From AWTP1-13 sp033764875 (lineage in GTDB: Bacteria; Pseudomonadota; Alphaproteobacteria; Rhizobiales; Hyphomicrobiaceae), in contig JANRIO010000072.1 of the NCBI GenBank assembly GCA_033764875.1, forward strand, positions 1-64,000: a DNA stretch of 64,000 bases. The letters are read 5' to 3'. The first letter of the stretch is position 1. The number at the start of each line of letters is the position of its first letter. Both the position numbers and the translations under genes were made by a program. The notes under the pieces were generated by a model that had not been told where the DNA came from, ran no database searches, and was given only the letters and a program-made list of their open reading frames with translations. Shown in pieces: positions 16,082 to 25,691 of this stretch.

Positions 16082-19000
16082 TCATTCCGCCGCGGCAGCT
16101 CCGGCCGGCGGCGTGCCGAGCGGCTGGCGACGGCGGCGGCCGCTCAGCTTCTCGAAGGCGAGGTAGATGGCCGGCGTCGTGTACAGCGTCAGGATCTGCG
16201 ACACGAACAGCCCGCCGATGACCGCGATGCCGAGCGGCCGGCGCAGCTCCGCTCCAGGACCTGTGCCCAGCGCCAGCGGCAGGGCGCCCAGCATGGCGGC
16301 CAGCGTCGTCATCAGGATCGGCCGGAAGCGCTCGCAGGCCGCCGCGATGATCGCCTCGCGCGAGGGCGTGCCCTCGTCCTGCAGCACCAGCGCCCTGTCC
16401 ACGAGCATGATGCCGTTCTTCTTGACGATGCCGATGAGCAGGATGACGCCGATGAAGGCGACGAGCGTCAGGTCCGTGCCGGTGAGCTTGAGGGTGAGCA
16501 GCGCGCCGAGCCCGGCCGACGGCAGCGTCGACAGGATGGTCAGCGGGTGCAGCAGGCTCTCGTAGAGCACGCCCAGCAGGATGTAGATGGCGACGAGCGC
16601 GCCGAGGACGAGGATCACCTGGTCGCCGGCCGAGCTGGCGATGGCCGCCGCGTCGCCGGCGAACGCGGCGTGGATGCCCTCCGGCAGCGCCATGCCCCGC
16701 ACCGCCTCCTGGATGTCGCGGGTCGCCTGCCCGACGGTGGTGCCGGGCGCGATGCTGAAGCTGATCGTGATCGCGGCGAACTGCCCCTGGTGATTGACCA
16801 CCAGTGGCGCCAGCGACACCCCGGTCTGGGCCACGGCCGAGAGCGGCACCTGCCCGCCCGCGCGGCTCGGCACGTAGATCTTGGTCAGGTCCTGCGGCGC
16901 GCGGCCGAGCTCGGGCTGCACGCTCATGATGACGCGGTACTGGTTGCGCTCCCCGTAGATCACGGCCACCTGGCGCTGCGCGAACACGTCGTTGAGCGCG
17001 GCCACGATGTCCTGCACGCCAACGCGCATCTGCGAGGCCGCCTGCCGGTTGATGATCACGTCGGCCTGCAGGCCGCCGGCCTCCTGGTCCGTCGTCACGT
17101 CGACGAGACCGGGCAGCGTCCTGAGGCGGTTGGCGACCTGCGGTGCCCAGCGCCGAAGCTCGGCGAGATCGGCGCTCCACAGCGTGAACTGGTATTCCGA
17201 GCGGCCCTGCCGGGCTCCCGCGCGCACATCCTGCGTCGGCACCAGGAAGACGTTGAGGCCCGCCACGCTCTCGAGCCGCGGACGCAGGCGCCCGACCACG
17301 GCCTGCGCCGAGATCTTGCGCTCCTCGAGCGGCTTGAGGGCCACGAGCATGCGGCCCGTGTTCATCGACGCGATCCACCCCGAGCTGCCGATGAAGGAGC
17401 CGACGTGCGCCACCGCCGGATCCGCCGAGACGATGGCGGCCGCGCGCTCCTGCAGCCGGCGCATCTCCTCGAAGGAGACCTCGGCCGAGGCCTGCGTCAT
17501 GCCGAACACCAGCCCGGTATCGTCCTGCGGGAAGTAGCCCTTGGGCAGCGTCATGAACAGCCGCACGGTCAGCACCACGGTGACGATCATGACCATCACC
17601 ACGAGCCAGTTGTGGTTGAGCGCCACCGTCAGCGAGCGCCGGTAGACGGCGATCACCCGGTCGAGCCCGCGGTTCATGAGCCGCGAGACGAGCGGCTCGC
17701 GCCGCCGTCCGGGGTCCGCACGCAGGTACTGCCCGCAGATCATGGGCGTCAGCGTCAGCGCGACCACCGTGGACACCGCGATGGCGAAGGCGACGGTGAG
17801 CGAGAACTCCTTCAGGAAGCGGCCGATGATGCCCCCCATGAACATCAGCGGCAGGAAGGCTGCGACCAGCGACAGGCTGATGGTGATGACAGTGAACGCG
17901 ATCTGCCCGGCGCCCTCGATGGCGGCCTGCAGCGGACGCATGCCGCTCTCGACCTTCTGCGCGATGTTCTCGATCACGACGATGGCGTCGTCGACGATGA
18001 AGCCGACCGAGATGGCGAGCGCCATCAGCGACAGGTTGTCGATCGAGAAGCCGATGAGCCACATGCCGGCGAACGTGCCGGCGAAGGACAGCGGAATGGT
18101 GAGGCCCGCCGCGACCATCGGCACCACCCGCCCGAGGAACAGCAGCACGACGCCCATCACCAGCACCACCGAGACGAGCAGCGTCATCTGCATGTCGGCA
18201 AGGCTCGCCCGGATCGTGGTCGTGCGATCGGACATGATCGAGACCTCGATGTCGGCCGGGATGTAGCGCCTGAGCTCGGGCAGCAGCTCGCGCACCGCAT
18301 CGGCCGTCTTGACGACGTTGGCGTCGGCGGCCTTGGTGACGGTGATGATCACCGCCGGCTTGCCGTCGTAGGTGCCGGCGGCGCGCGTGTTGCGCGTGCT
18401 GTCCGTCACGCGCGCGATGTCGGTGAGCCTGACCACGGCGCCGCTCGAGGTGCGCAGCACCAGCGTGCTGTACTCCGACGCGTTCTGGAACTGCGAGTTG
18501 ACCCTGATCATCTCGGCCTGGCGGCCGCCCTCGAACATTCCGACCGGGGCTAGCGCCGCGCCGTTGGCGATGAGCGTGCGGATCTGCTCGAGCGAGATGC
18601 CGGAGGCCGCGATGGCGGCCGGATCGATCTCCACGCGCACCGCCGGCTGCTCGGCCCCGCTCACCACGACCTCGCCGACGCCGCTGACCTGCGACAGCCG
18701 CTGCACCAGCACCGTGTCGGCCGCATCGTAGATGGCGCTGGTCGGCAGCGTGCGCGAGGTCAGCGCGATGACCAGGATCGGCGCTGCCGCCGGGTTGGCC
18801 TTGCGGATCGTGGGCAGCGTCGGCATGTCGGAGGGCAGGTCGGCGGCGGCCGCGTTGATCGCCGCCTGCACGTCCTGGGCCGCCTTGTCGACCTTGCGCG
18901 AGAGGTCGAACTGCAGGGAGATGGTGGTGTTGCCGAGCGAGCTGATGGAGGTGATCTCGGTCACGCCGGCGATGGCGCCGAGCCGCCGCTCGAGCGGGGC

Positions 19001-19192
19001 CGCGACGCTGGAGGCCATCGTCTCCGGGTCTGCGCCCGGCCGGTTGGCCGACACCCTGAGCGTCGGCAGGTCGACGCTGGGCAGGCTCGCGACCGGCAGC
19101 AGCCGGAACGCGACAACGCCGAGCAGCAGGAGCCCGATCGACAGCAGCGTCGTGGCGACCGGCCGGCGGGTGGCGGGCTCCGCGAGGTTCAT
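16082..19192 (-). CDS. RND efflux permease, MdtC/MuxC-like
   Basis: 1036-residue inner-membrane drug:proton antiporter with 12 helices and two large periplasmic loops. Signatures include PVATTLLSIGLLLLG at the N-terminus, SFSIDNLSLMAL-like GFSIDNLSLMALAISVGFIVDDAIVVIENI with the helix 4 Asp pair, and the KKNGIMLVD block. It is the last of four leftward efflux genes and overlaps the preceding permease by ATGA. With that non-identical permease it should form a heterotrimer as MdtB/MdtC do. Expected cargo is hydrophobic drugs, bile-salt-like or flavonoid-like compounds. Confidence 0.92.
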   Translation of the reverse strand: MNLAEPATRRPVATTLLSIGLLLLGVVAFRLLPVASLPSVDLPTLRVSANRPGADPETMASSVAAPLERRLGAIAGVTEITSISSLGNTTISLQFDLSRKVDKAAQDVQAAINAAAADLPSDMPTLPTIRKANPAAAPILVIALTSRTLPTSAIYDAADTVLVQRLSQVSGVGEVVVSGAEQPAVRVEIDPAAIAASGISLEQIRTLIANGAALAPVGMFEGGRQAEMIRVNSQFQNASEYSTLVLRTSSGAVVRLTDIARVTDSTRNTRAAGTYDGKPAVIITVTKAADANVVKTADAVRELLPELRRYIPADIEVSIMSDRTTTIRASLADMQMTLLVSVVLVMGVVLLFLGRVVPMVAAGLTIPLSFAGTFAGMWLIGFSIDNLSLMALAISVGFIVDDAIVVIENIAQKVESGMRPLQAAIEGAGQIAFTVITISLSLVAAFLPLMFMGGIIGRFLKEFSLTVAFAIAVSTVVALTLTPMICGQYLRADPGRRREPLVSRLMNRGLDRVIAVYRRSLTVALNHNWLVVMVMIVTVVLTVRLFMTLPKGYFPQDDTGLVFGMTQASAEVSFEEMRRLQERAAAIVSADPAVAHVGSFIGSSGWIASMNTGRMLVALKPLEERKISAQAVVGRLRPRLESVAGLNVFLVPTQDVRAGARQGRSEYQFTLWSADLAELRRWAPQVANRLRTLPGLVDVTTDQEAGGLQADVIINRQAASQMRVGVQDIVAALNDVFAQRQVAVIYGERNQYRVIMSVQPELGRAPQDLTKIYVPSRAGGQVPLSAVAQTGVSLAPLVVNHQGQFAAITISFSIAPGTTVGQATRDIQEAVRGMALPEGIHAAFAGDAAAIASSAGDQVILVLGALVAIYILLGVLYESLLHPLTILSTLPSAGLGALLTLKLTGTDLTLVAFIGVILLIGIVKKNGIMLVDRALVLQDEGTPSREAIIAAACERFRPILMTTLAAMLGALPLALGTGPGAELRRPLGIAVIGGLFVSQILTLYTTPAIYLAFEKLSGRRRRQPLGTPPAGAAAAE

Positions 19193-22100
19193 GACACCTC
19201 GCCGGCGCCGGCGGGCCGCGGCGCGGGCCCTGCCAAGCGCAGCCGGATCTCGTCGAGCGTCAGGTAGATCACGGGCGTGGTGTAGAGCGTGAGGAGCTGG
19301 CTCAGCAGCAGCCCGCCGATGATGCTGACGCCGAGCGGAATGCGCAGCTCCGCGCCCGGCCCCGTGGCGACGGCGAGCGGCAGCGCGCCGAACAGCGCGG
19401 CAAGCGTCGTCATCATGATCGGCCGGAAGCGCAGCCGCGCCGCCTCCACGATGGCCGCCGTCGGGCTCAACCCCCTTGTGCGCTCCGCCTCGATGGCGAA
19501 ATCGATCATCATGATCGCGTTCTTCTTCACGATGCCCATCAGCAGCACGATGCCGATGACGCCGATGACGGTAAGGTGCTCGCCGACCAGCAGCAGCGCC
19601 AGCAGCGCCCCGATGCCCGCCGACGGCAGCGTCGACAGGATGGTGATGGGGTGGATGTAGCTCTCATAGAGCACGCCGAGCACGATGTAGATGGCCACCA
19701 CGGCTGCGAGGATCAGCCACGGCTGGCCCTCGAGCGAGGTGCGGAACTCGGCCGCCTCGCCGGCGAACGAGCCACTGATGGAGCCGGGCAGGCCGATGGC
19801 CGCCTCCGCCTCGCCGATCGCGCCCACCGCCTCGTCGAGCGAGACCGTCTCGGCGGTGTCGAAGCTGATCGTGAAGGAGGGGAACTGCTCCTGGTGGCTG
19901 ATGGCGAGCGGGGCCCGCTCGCGCGAGATGCTGGCGATGGCCGCGAGCGGCACCTGCGTGCTGTTCGAGCCCGCGGTTGCCAGCACCGCGCTGGTGCCCG
20001 AGGCCGTGGTGAGGGTGTTGGTCGAGGTCAGCGTCTGGCTGGCGCTGGTGCCGGGCAGCCGCAGCTGGGCGAGCGCCGTCGGGTCGGTGCGGAAGCGCGG
20101 CTCCACCTCGAGCACCACCCGGTACTGGTTGGCCTGCCCGTAGATGGTCGAGATCTGCCGCTGCGCGAAGGCATCGTTGAGGATATCCGAGACCGTCTGC
20201 AGCGTCACGCCGTACTGGCCCGCGCGCACCCGGTCGACGACGATCGAGGTCGCGAACCCCTCGTCCTCCTCGATCGAGTTGACGTTGCGGAAGCGGGGAT
20301 CCTGGCGCAGCTGCGCCGTCAGCCGCGGCCCCCACTGGCGCACCTCCGCGCCCTGGCTGCCGACGAGTGTGTACTGGTACTGGCTGAAGCTGCTGCGCGT
20401 GGCGATCTGCACGTCCTGCACCGGCCGGGCGAACGGCGTGATGCCGGGGACCTCCCTGAGCAGATGCTCGATGTCCTGGGCGATCGCCGCCGCGTTGCGC
20501 CCGCGCGCCTCGTGCGGGCTGAGCACGACCGTGAGGGAGGCGACGTTGGGCGTCGGGTTGAGCGCGCCCGAGCCCACCACGCCGACGACGTCGGCGACCT
20601 CGGGGATGCGGCGCACGCGCTCGGTCGCCGCCGCCTGCAGCCGCGTCATCTCGGTGAAGGAGACGTCCGGGTCGCCCTTGATGGCGAGGGCGATGAGCCC
20701 CGTGTCCTGCATCGGCAGGAAGCTCTTCGGCATGGCGACGTAGAGGAACATGGTCGCCGCCAGCGTCACGGCCACCACCAGGAGCGCCGCCCCCCGATGC
20801 CGCAGCACGCCGTTGAGGCTCCTCTCGTAGGCGGCCACGAGCCAGTCGCCGAGGCGGGCGATGACGCCCGGCCGCCCGTCGCCGCGGGTCCCGTGCGGCC
20901 CGCCCTTCAGCAGCGTCGCGCACATCATCGGCGTCAGCGTCAGCGACACGACGGCCGACACCACCACCGCGATGGAGAGCGTCAGCGCGAACTCGCGGAA
21001 CATGCGGCCGACGAGGCCGCTCATGAACAGCAAGGGGATGAACACGGCGAGCAGCGAGGCGGTGAGCGAGATCACCGTGAAGCCGATCTCCGAGGCGCCG
21101 TTGTAGGCCGCCGTCTTCATGTCCTCGCCGCTCTCGCGGTGGCGGGCGATGTTCTCGATCATGACGATGGCGTCGTCGACGACGAAGCCGGTGCCGATGG
21201 TCAGGGCCATCAGCGACAGGTTGTCGAGGCTGAAGCCCGCGAGCCACATCACCGCGAAGGTGCCGATCAGCGACAGCGGCAGCGCCGTGCCGGCGATCAG
21301 CGTCGCCGACCACGTGCGCAGGAACAGCAGCACCACCAGCACGACGAGGCCGACGCTGAGCGCCAGCGTGAACTGCACCTCGTGGATGGAGGCGCTGATC
21401 ATGCCCGTGCGGTCGCTGACCACGACGAAGCTGGCATCGGAGGGAAGCGCCTGGGCGAGCTTCGGCATCTCCGCCTTGATGCGCGAGACGGTGGCGACGA
21501 TGTTGGCGCCCGGCTGCCGGCGGACGTCGATGACGACGGCAGGCTTGCCCTTGTACCAGGCGCCGATGCGCTCGTTCTCGAAGCCGTCGGTGATGCGCGC
21601 GACGTCGCGCAGCAGCACCGGCGCGCCGTTGCGGTAGGTGATGGTGATCTTGGCGTACTCGGCGGCGCTCGTGATCTGGTCGTTGGCGGCGATGGCGTGC
21701 GACTGGGTCTTTCCGTCGAGCGAGCCCTTGGGCGAGGAGACGTTCGAGGCGGCCACCGCCGAGCGGATGTCCTCCAGGCTGAGGCCGAAGGAGGCGAGCG
21801 CCTCGAGGTTGGCCTGCACCCGGACCGCTGGCTTGAGCCCGCCCTGGATGCTCACGCTGCCGACGCCCGGCACCTCGCTCAGGCGCTGCCCGATCAGCGT
21901 GTCGGCGAGGTCCGACAGATCCCGCAGCGGCAACGTGTCGGAGGTCAGCGCCAGCGTGAGGATCGGCGTGTCCGCCGGATTGATCTTGGCGTACACGGGC
22001 GGGTAGGGCAGCGTGCGCGGCAGCGTCGATCCGGCCGCGTTGATCGCCGCCTGCACGTCCTGCGCCGCCCCGTCGATGTCGCGGCTCAAGTCGAACTGCA

Positions 22101-22377
22101 GCGTGATCTGGCTCAGCCCGAACGAGCTCGTGGAGGTGAGCAGGCTGAGCGCCGGGATCTGCCCGAGCTGGCGCTCGAGCGGGCCGGTGACCAAGGCCGC
22201 CATGGTCTCCGGGTTGGCGCCCGGCAGACTCGTGGTCACGGCGATGGTGGGGAAATCCACCTGCGGCAGCGACGACACGGGCAGCGCGCGATAGCCGAGG
22301 ATGCCGAGGATCAGCACCGCCACCGCCAGCAGCGAGGTCGCAACGGGCCGGGCGATGAAAGGGGCAGAGACGCTCAC
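19189..22377 (-). CDS. RND efflux permease, MdtB/MuxB-like
   Basis: 1062-residue RND permease partner. The N-terminus FIARPVATSLLAVAVLILG, the helix 4 motif GTGFVVDDAIVMIENIARH and KKNAIMMIDFAIEAER are typical. Proton-relay Asp residues are retained. The start is a GTG at 22377 that overlaps the adaptor stop as GTGA; the frame continues open upstream to 23580, but that part is antisense-like shadow of the adaptor gene. Overlaps on both sides suggest coupled translation and fixed stoichiometry with the adaptor and second permease. Confidence 0.92.
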   Translation of the reverse strand: MSVSAPFIARPVATSLLAVAVLILGILGYRALPVSSLPQVDFPTIAVTTSLPGANPETMAALVTGPLERQLGQIPALSLLTSTSSFGLSQITLQFDLSRDIDGAAQDVQAAINAAGSTLPRTLPYPPVYAKINPADTPILTLALTSDTLPLRDLSDLADTLIGQRLSEVPGVGSVSIQGGLKPAVRVQANLEALASFGLSLEDIRSAVAASNVSSPKGSLDGKTQSHAIAANDQITSAAEYAKITITYRNGAPVLLRDVARITDGFENERIGAWYKGKPAVVIDVRRQPGANIVATVSRIKAEMPKLAQALPSDASFVVVSDRTGMISASIHEVQFTLALSVGLVVLVVLLFLRTWSATLIAGTALPLSLIGTFAVMWLAGFSLDNLSLMALTIGTGFVVDDAIVMIENIARHRESGEDMKTAAYNGASEIGFTVISLTASLLAVFIPLLFMSGLVGRMFREFALTLSIAVVVSAVVSLTLTPMMCATLLKGGPHGTRGDGRPGVIARLGDWLVAAYERSLNGVLRHRGAALLVVAVTLAATMFLYVAMPKSFLPMQDTGLIALAIKGDPDVSFTEMTRLQAAATERVRRIPEVADVVGVVGSGALNPTPNVASLTVVLSPHEARGRNAAAIAQDIEHLLREVPGITPFARPVQDVQIATRSSFSQYQYTLVGSQGAEVRQWGPRLTAQLRQDPRFRNVNSIEEDEGFATSIVVDRVRAGQYGVTLQTVSDILNDAFAQRQISTIYGQANQYRVVLEVEPRFRTDPTALAQLRLPGTSASQTLTSTNTLTTASGTSAVLATAGSNSTQVPLAAIASISRERAPLAISHQEQFPSFTISFDTAETVSLDEAVGAIGEAEAAIGLPGSISGSFAGEAAEFRTSLEGQPWLILAAVVAIYIVLGVLYESYIHPITILSTLPSAGIGALLALLLVGEHLTVIGVIGIVLLMGIVKKNAIMMIDFAIEAERTRGLSPTAAIVEAARLRFRPIMMTTLAALFGALPLAVATGPGAELRIPLGVSIIGGLLLSQLLTLYTTPVIYLTLDEIRLRLAGPAPRPAGAGEVS

Positions 22378-23636
22378 TGCGTGGCCTCGCGTCGCGGGCG
22401 CTTGCCCTTGCCGGCTCCTTCCTCGGTGCCGTTCGCCTCGGGCGCCCCGTCCTTGCGCTGGCCCGCCCTGTCCTTCCCCGGCATTGCGGCCGGTCCGCCG
22501 CTGATGCGCACGGCGCGTCCGTCCGAGAGCTGCGCAAAGCCCACCGTCACCACGCTGTCGCCCGGCGCGATCGCGCCCTTCACGACGGCGCGCGTCTCGT
22601 CCTGCGACACCACCTCGATGCTGCGCAGCACCGCCTTGCCCTCGCCGACGGCGTAGACGAACGTGCCGATCGGCCCGCGCCGCACCGCCGGCGTCGGCAC
22701 CACGGTGACGCCTTTCAGCGTATCGACCACCACCCGCGCCGACACGAACTGGCCCGGCCACAGCACGCGGGTGTCGTTGGGGAGCACGGCCTTGAGCTTG
22801 ATCGTGCCGGTCGTGGTGTCGATCTGGTTGTCGATCGTCTGCAGTTGGCCGGCCGCGAGCACGCCCTTGCCGCCGGCCTCGAGCACCTCGACCGGGACCG
22901 TCCCGCGTGCGAGCGCGGCATTGACGACCGGCAGGTCGCGCTGCGGCAGGGTGAAGACGACCGCGATCGGATCGAGCTGCGTGATCGACACCAGGCCGCT
23001 GCTGTCGCTGGCGTGGATCACGTTGCCGGGGTCCACCTGGCGCAGGCCCGCGCGGCCGTCGATGGGCGCGTGGATCACCGTGTAGTCGAGATAGGCCTTG
23101 GCGTTGTCGATCGCTGCCTGGTCGGCGGCGACCTGCGCCTCGAGCTGCGTCACCTGCGCCGCCTGTTGGTCCGCCTGCTGCTGCGATCCCGCGTTCGACT
23201 GCGCGAGCCGCTGGTAGCGCTGCAGGTCGATGCGGGCGTTGGCCAGGCTCGCCATGTCCTGCGCCTTCTTGGCCACGGCCTGATCGTACTGCGCCTTGTA
23301 GATGGCGGGATCGATGCGGGCGAGGACGTCGCCCTTCTTGACCATCTGTCCCTCGGTGAACTCGACCGCGATCAGCCGCCCGTCGATCTGCGAGCGCACC
23401 GTGACGGTGGACAGGGCTTGGACGTTGCCGATGCCCTCCCGGTAGAGCGGCACGGTCTCCTGCCGCACCGGCTCGACGCTGACCGGCACCGGCGCGTTCG
23501 GGTTGCCCTTGAACGCCGCCCGCTTGCCGCCGAAGCCGCCGGGAGCCTGCGAGGGGGGGCCCTCCTTGAACCAGTACCACCCGGCGACCCCGACGCCGAT
23601 GATGGCAAGGCCCGCAAGTACTGAACCGTATCGCAT
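22374..23636 (-). CDS. RND periplasmic adaptor subunit (MdtA/HlyD family)
   Basis: 420-residue membrane fusion protein that joins the RND permeases to the outer-membrane channel. Residues 1-21 form an N-terminal anchor or uncleaved signal; there is no lipobox. A biotinyl-lipoyl half-motif (RSQIDGRLIAVEFTEGQ) is followed by a Gln/Ala-rich helical hairpin (about residues 115-185) and the second half-motif (APIDGRAGLRQVDPG), then beta-barrel regions. The C-terminal 50 residues are a Lys/Arg/Gly-rich tail. It lies 37 bp after the OMF gene and overlaps the next gene by four bases. Confidence 0.9.
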   Translation of the reverse strand: MRYGSVLAGLAIIGVGVAGWYWFKEGPPSQAPGGFGGKRAAFKGNPNAPVPVSVEPVRQETVPLYREGIGNVQALSTVTVRSQIDGRLIAVEFTEGQMVKKGDVLARIDPAIYKAQYDQAVAKKAQDMASLANARIDLQRYQRLAQSNAGSQQQADQQAAQVTQLEAQVAADQAAIDNAKAYLDYTVIHAPIDGRAGLRQVDPGNVIHASDSSGLVSITQLDPIAVVFTLPQRDLPVVNAALARGTVPVEVLEAGGKGVLAAGQLQTIDNQIDTTTGTIKLKAVLPNDTRVLWPGQFVSARVVVDTLKGVTVVPTPAVRRGPIGTFVYAVGEGKAVLRSIEVVSQDETRAVVKGAIAPGDSVVTVGFAQLSDGRAVRISGGPAAMPGKDRAGQRKDGAPEANGTEEGAGKGKRPRREATQ

Positions 23637-23673
23637 GCTGCTCTTCTCGCGTGCCAGGCCACAGACGCTCGGA

Positions 23674-25152
23674 CTATTCCGTCGTGTAGATTAGCGCCTC
23701 GTCCCAGTCCCCGCCCAGGGCCTGAAACAGGGCGGCGGCTGCCTGCAACCGGGCCAGACGGACCTGGATCAGTGTGTCTTCAGCGCTGAAAAGCGTGTTT
23801 TGTGTGGTCAAGAGCGTGGTCAGGTCGATGGTTCCGGCCCGCAGCCGCTCCTCCGAGAGGGTAAACGCGCGCCGGGCTGCGATCACCGCCAGGCGCTGGG
23901 CCGCCTCGCGCCGGCGCGTCTCGCGCACGGCGACAAGCGCGGTCTCGACATCGCTCAGCGCCGTCACGATGGCGCGCCGGTAGGTCTCGAGGAGCTGCTG
24001 GCGCTGGGCCTCGCTGAGGGCCATTTGGCCGCGCAGCCGGCCGCCGTCGAAGATCGGCTGGGTGATGCCGGCGGCGATGGAATAGATGAAGGACTCCGGC
24101 CTGAGCAGCGTGCTGAGCGCCGCGCTCTGATAGCCGGCCTGGCCGGTGAGCTGGATGGTCGGGAGGAAGGCCTTGCGCGCCACCTCCACGTTGGCCTCGC
24201 CTGCCGCCAGCTGTCGTTCCGCGTCGCGGATGTCGGGCCGCCGGGCAAGCAGCGTCGCGGGAATGCCGGGCGCGATCCTCGGCACGGTCAGCGACCGCAC
24301 ACGCCGCACCTTGAGGTCCACGGTCTGGGCCGGCTGGCCGAGCAGCAGCGCGATGGCGATGCGCGACGTCTCCGCGGTCTGGCGCAGCGTTGCAATGGAG
24401 GCGCGCTGCCCTTCGACGAGCGACTGCTGCTGCGCCTCGTCCAGCTCGCTCGCCGTTCCGGCCGCCCGCCGGTCGCGGATCACCCGCAGGACGCGCTCGG
24501 CATTGGCGAGGTTCTCGCCACCCACGGCCACCCGTTCCCGGTTGGCCGCGTAGGTCAGGTAGTTGTTGACCACGCTCGCCAGCGCCGTGAGCCGCACGGT
24601 CTCGATCTGGTAGGCGGAGGCCGTTGCCGTGCGCACCGCCGCCTGCAGCGCGTCGCGGTTCTGGCCCCAGATGTCGAGCACGTAGCTGGCGCTGATGACC
24701 TTGCTGAAGGAGTTGCGCTGCACCGGCTGCGCGATCGTGCCCGGCACGGTCGTGCCGGAGGATTGCGCGCGCTGCGAGGTGTCGCTGTAGTTGATCGTGG
24801 GAAACAGGGCCGCGGCGGCGATCTGCACCTGGGCGTCCGCCTGCATCAGTTGCGCGACCGCGATGGCGACGTCGAGGTTGCCGATGTTGGCCTCGCCGAC
24901 GAGCTTGTTGAGCTCGCCGGATCCGAACCGCGCATACCAGCGGCTGATGTCGGTTGCCTGCGTCGTGCGGGCTGCTTGGAACGTCTCCGGCACCTTGGCG
25001 GCATCCGCCAGCGGATTGGGCCCCGACGTGCAGCCTGCGAGCAGTCCGAGCGTCAGCGCCGCCGCAAGCGCGGCTGCCGGCATCGCCCGGCCGCGGTTTC
25101 GGGCCGCCGCCGCACGGCCGCGGCGCTGTTCGCGTAGAAGGCCCGGCATCAT
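23674..25152 (-). CDS. Outer-membrane efflux lipoprotein (NodT/OprM family)
   Basis: 492-residue TolC-like channel. A basic n-region, hydrophobic stretch and lipobox LLAGC lead to an acylated Cys. The mature chain has two OEP repeats with typical SQY-like coiled-coil segments (RRPDIRDAERQLAAGEANVEVARKAF and the matching C-terminal block). First gene of the efflux operon, so it is transcribed with its own adaptor and permeases rather than sharing a distant TolC. The ATG pair at 25149-25152 is the best start; a TTG at 25203 would add non-conserved residues. An alternative ATG at 25083 also keeps the lipobox. Confidence 0.88.
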   Translation of the reverse strand: MMPGLLREQRRGRAAAARNRGRAMPAAALAAALTLGLLAGCTSGPNPLADAAKVPETFQAARTTQATDISRWYARFGSGELNKLVGEANIGNLDVAIAVAQLMQADAQVQIAAAALFPTINYSDTSQRAQSSGTTVPGTIAQPVQRNSFSKVISASYVLDIWGQNRDALQAAVRTATASAYQIETVRLTALASVVNNYLTYAANRERVAVGGENLANAERVLRVIRDRRAAGTASELDEAQQQSLVEGQRASIATLRQTAETSRIAIALLLGQPAQTVDLKVRRVRSLTVPRIAPGIPATLLARRPDIRDAERQLAAGEANVEVARKAFLPTIQLTGQAGYQSAALSTLLRPESFIYSIAAGITQPIFDGGRLRGQMALSEAQRQQLLETYRRAIVTALSDVETALVAVRETRRREAAQRLAVIAARRAFTLSEERLRAGTIDLTTLLTTQNTLFSAEDTLIQVRLARLQAAAALFQALGGDWDEALIYTTE

Positions 25153-25691
25153 GGAAGGGGCGATGTCCTCTGCGCCTGGTGGGTTGCAGTGCGGCGGGGT
25201 CAATGCACTCCGTCCCTGGCACCGCGCAGTCGATCGTCAATGATAGTGGCTCTTCCGAGTCCGGGATTCGTGCAAGCCTGAATTGCATCCGTCCGTTGCC
25301 GACGTGCCACAAGGCGCCCGCGAGGTGCGTCGGGCTTGGGCATCGGCCGGCCCTCGCATCGGACGGGAGCAGGTTCGGCGGCAGCGACACACGCAATGCT
25401 TCTCCTTGCGGCGCAGAGCGTCCAGCGGTTGAGAGGGGCGTCTCGGTCCACGCGGCCCGCACGCCATCTGCCCGCGGGCCGCGCATGGACTGAAACGACG
25501 GCCACGGCAGGACCCGTCGCGCGGGGTGGGGCGGTGGGCACGCGCCTGTTGCGCGGCAGCTACAGTGGTCGCAGCTCAGGGTGTCCCCGAGGGGCTCGGG
25601 GAGGGGCATTCAGCATGGACGCGACGATGGCATCCTCCCCCCGGCTCGACGGCTGCCGGCTGACGGCTGCCGCCGGCGGAGGCTTCCCGCT
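25153..25691. other. Intergenic region upstream of efflux operon
   Basis: 539 bp between the serine hydrolase stop and the OMF start, both leftward. It should carry the efflux promoter. TTGACG and TATCAT occur near 25235-25250 on the minus strand but not at promoter spacing. Open frames in this stretch have no protein-like features. No divergent regulator gene is present, so efflux control is probably by a distant factor. Confidence 0.4.

Noticed and set aside
19576..22656. 1026-residue rightward open frame opposite the RND genes
   Set aside because: Same kind of antisense shadow; low-complexity, no domain, and the opposite strand encodes a perfect RND permease.
22378..23580. Upstream extension of the MdtB-like permease into a 1463-residue protein
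   Set aside because: The extension is a shifted-frame reading of the adaptor gene. The adaptor protein in the other frame is clearly real, and a GTG at 22377 gives a normal RND N-terminus.
25228..25242. CGATCGTCAA near the efflux operon as a third RutR-like site
   Set aside because: It shares only the CGATCG core and a few bases; the GACC half is missing.
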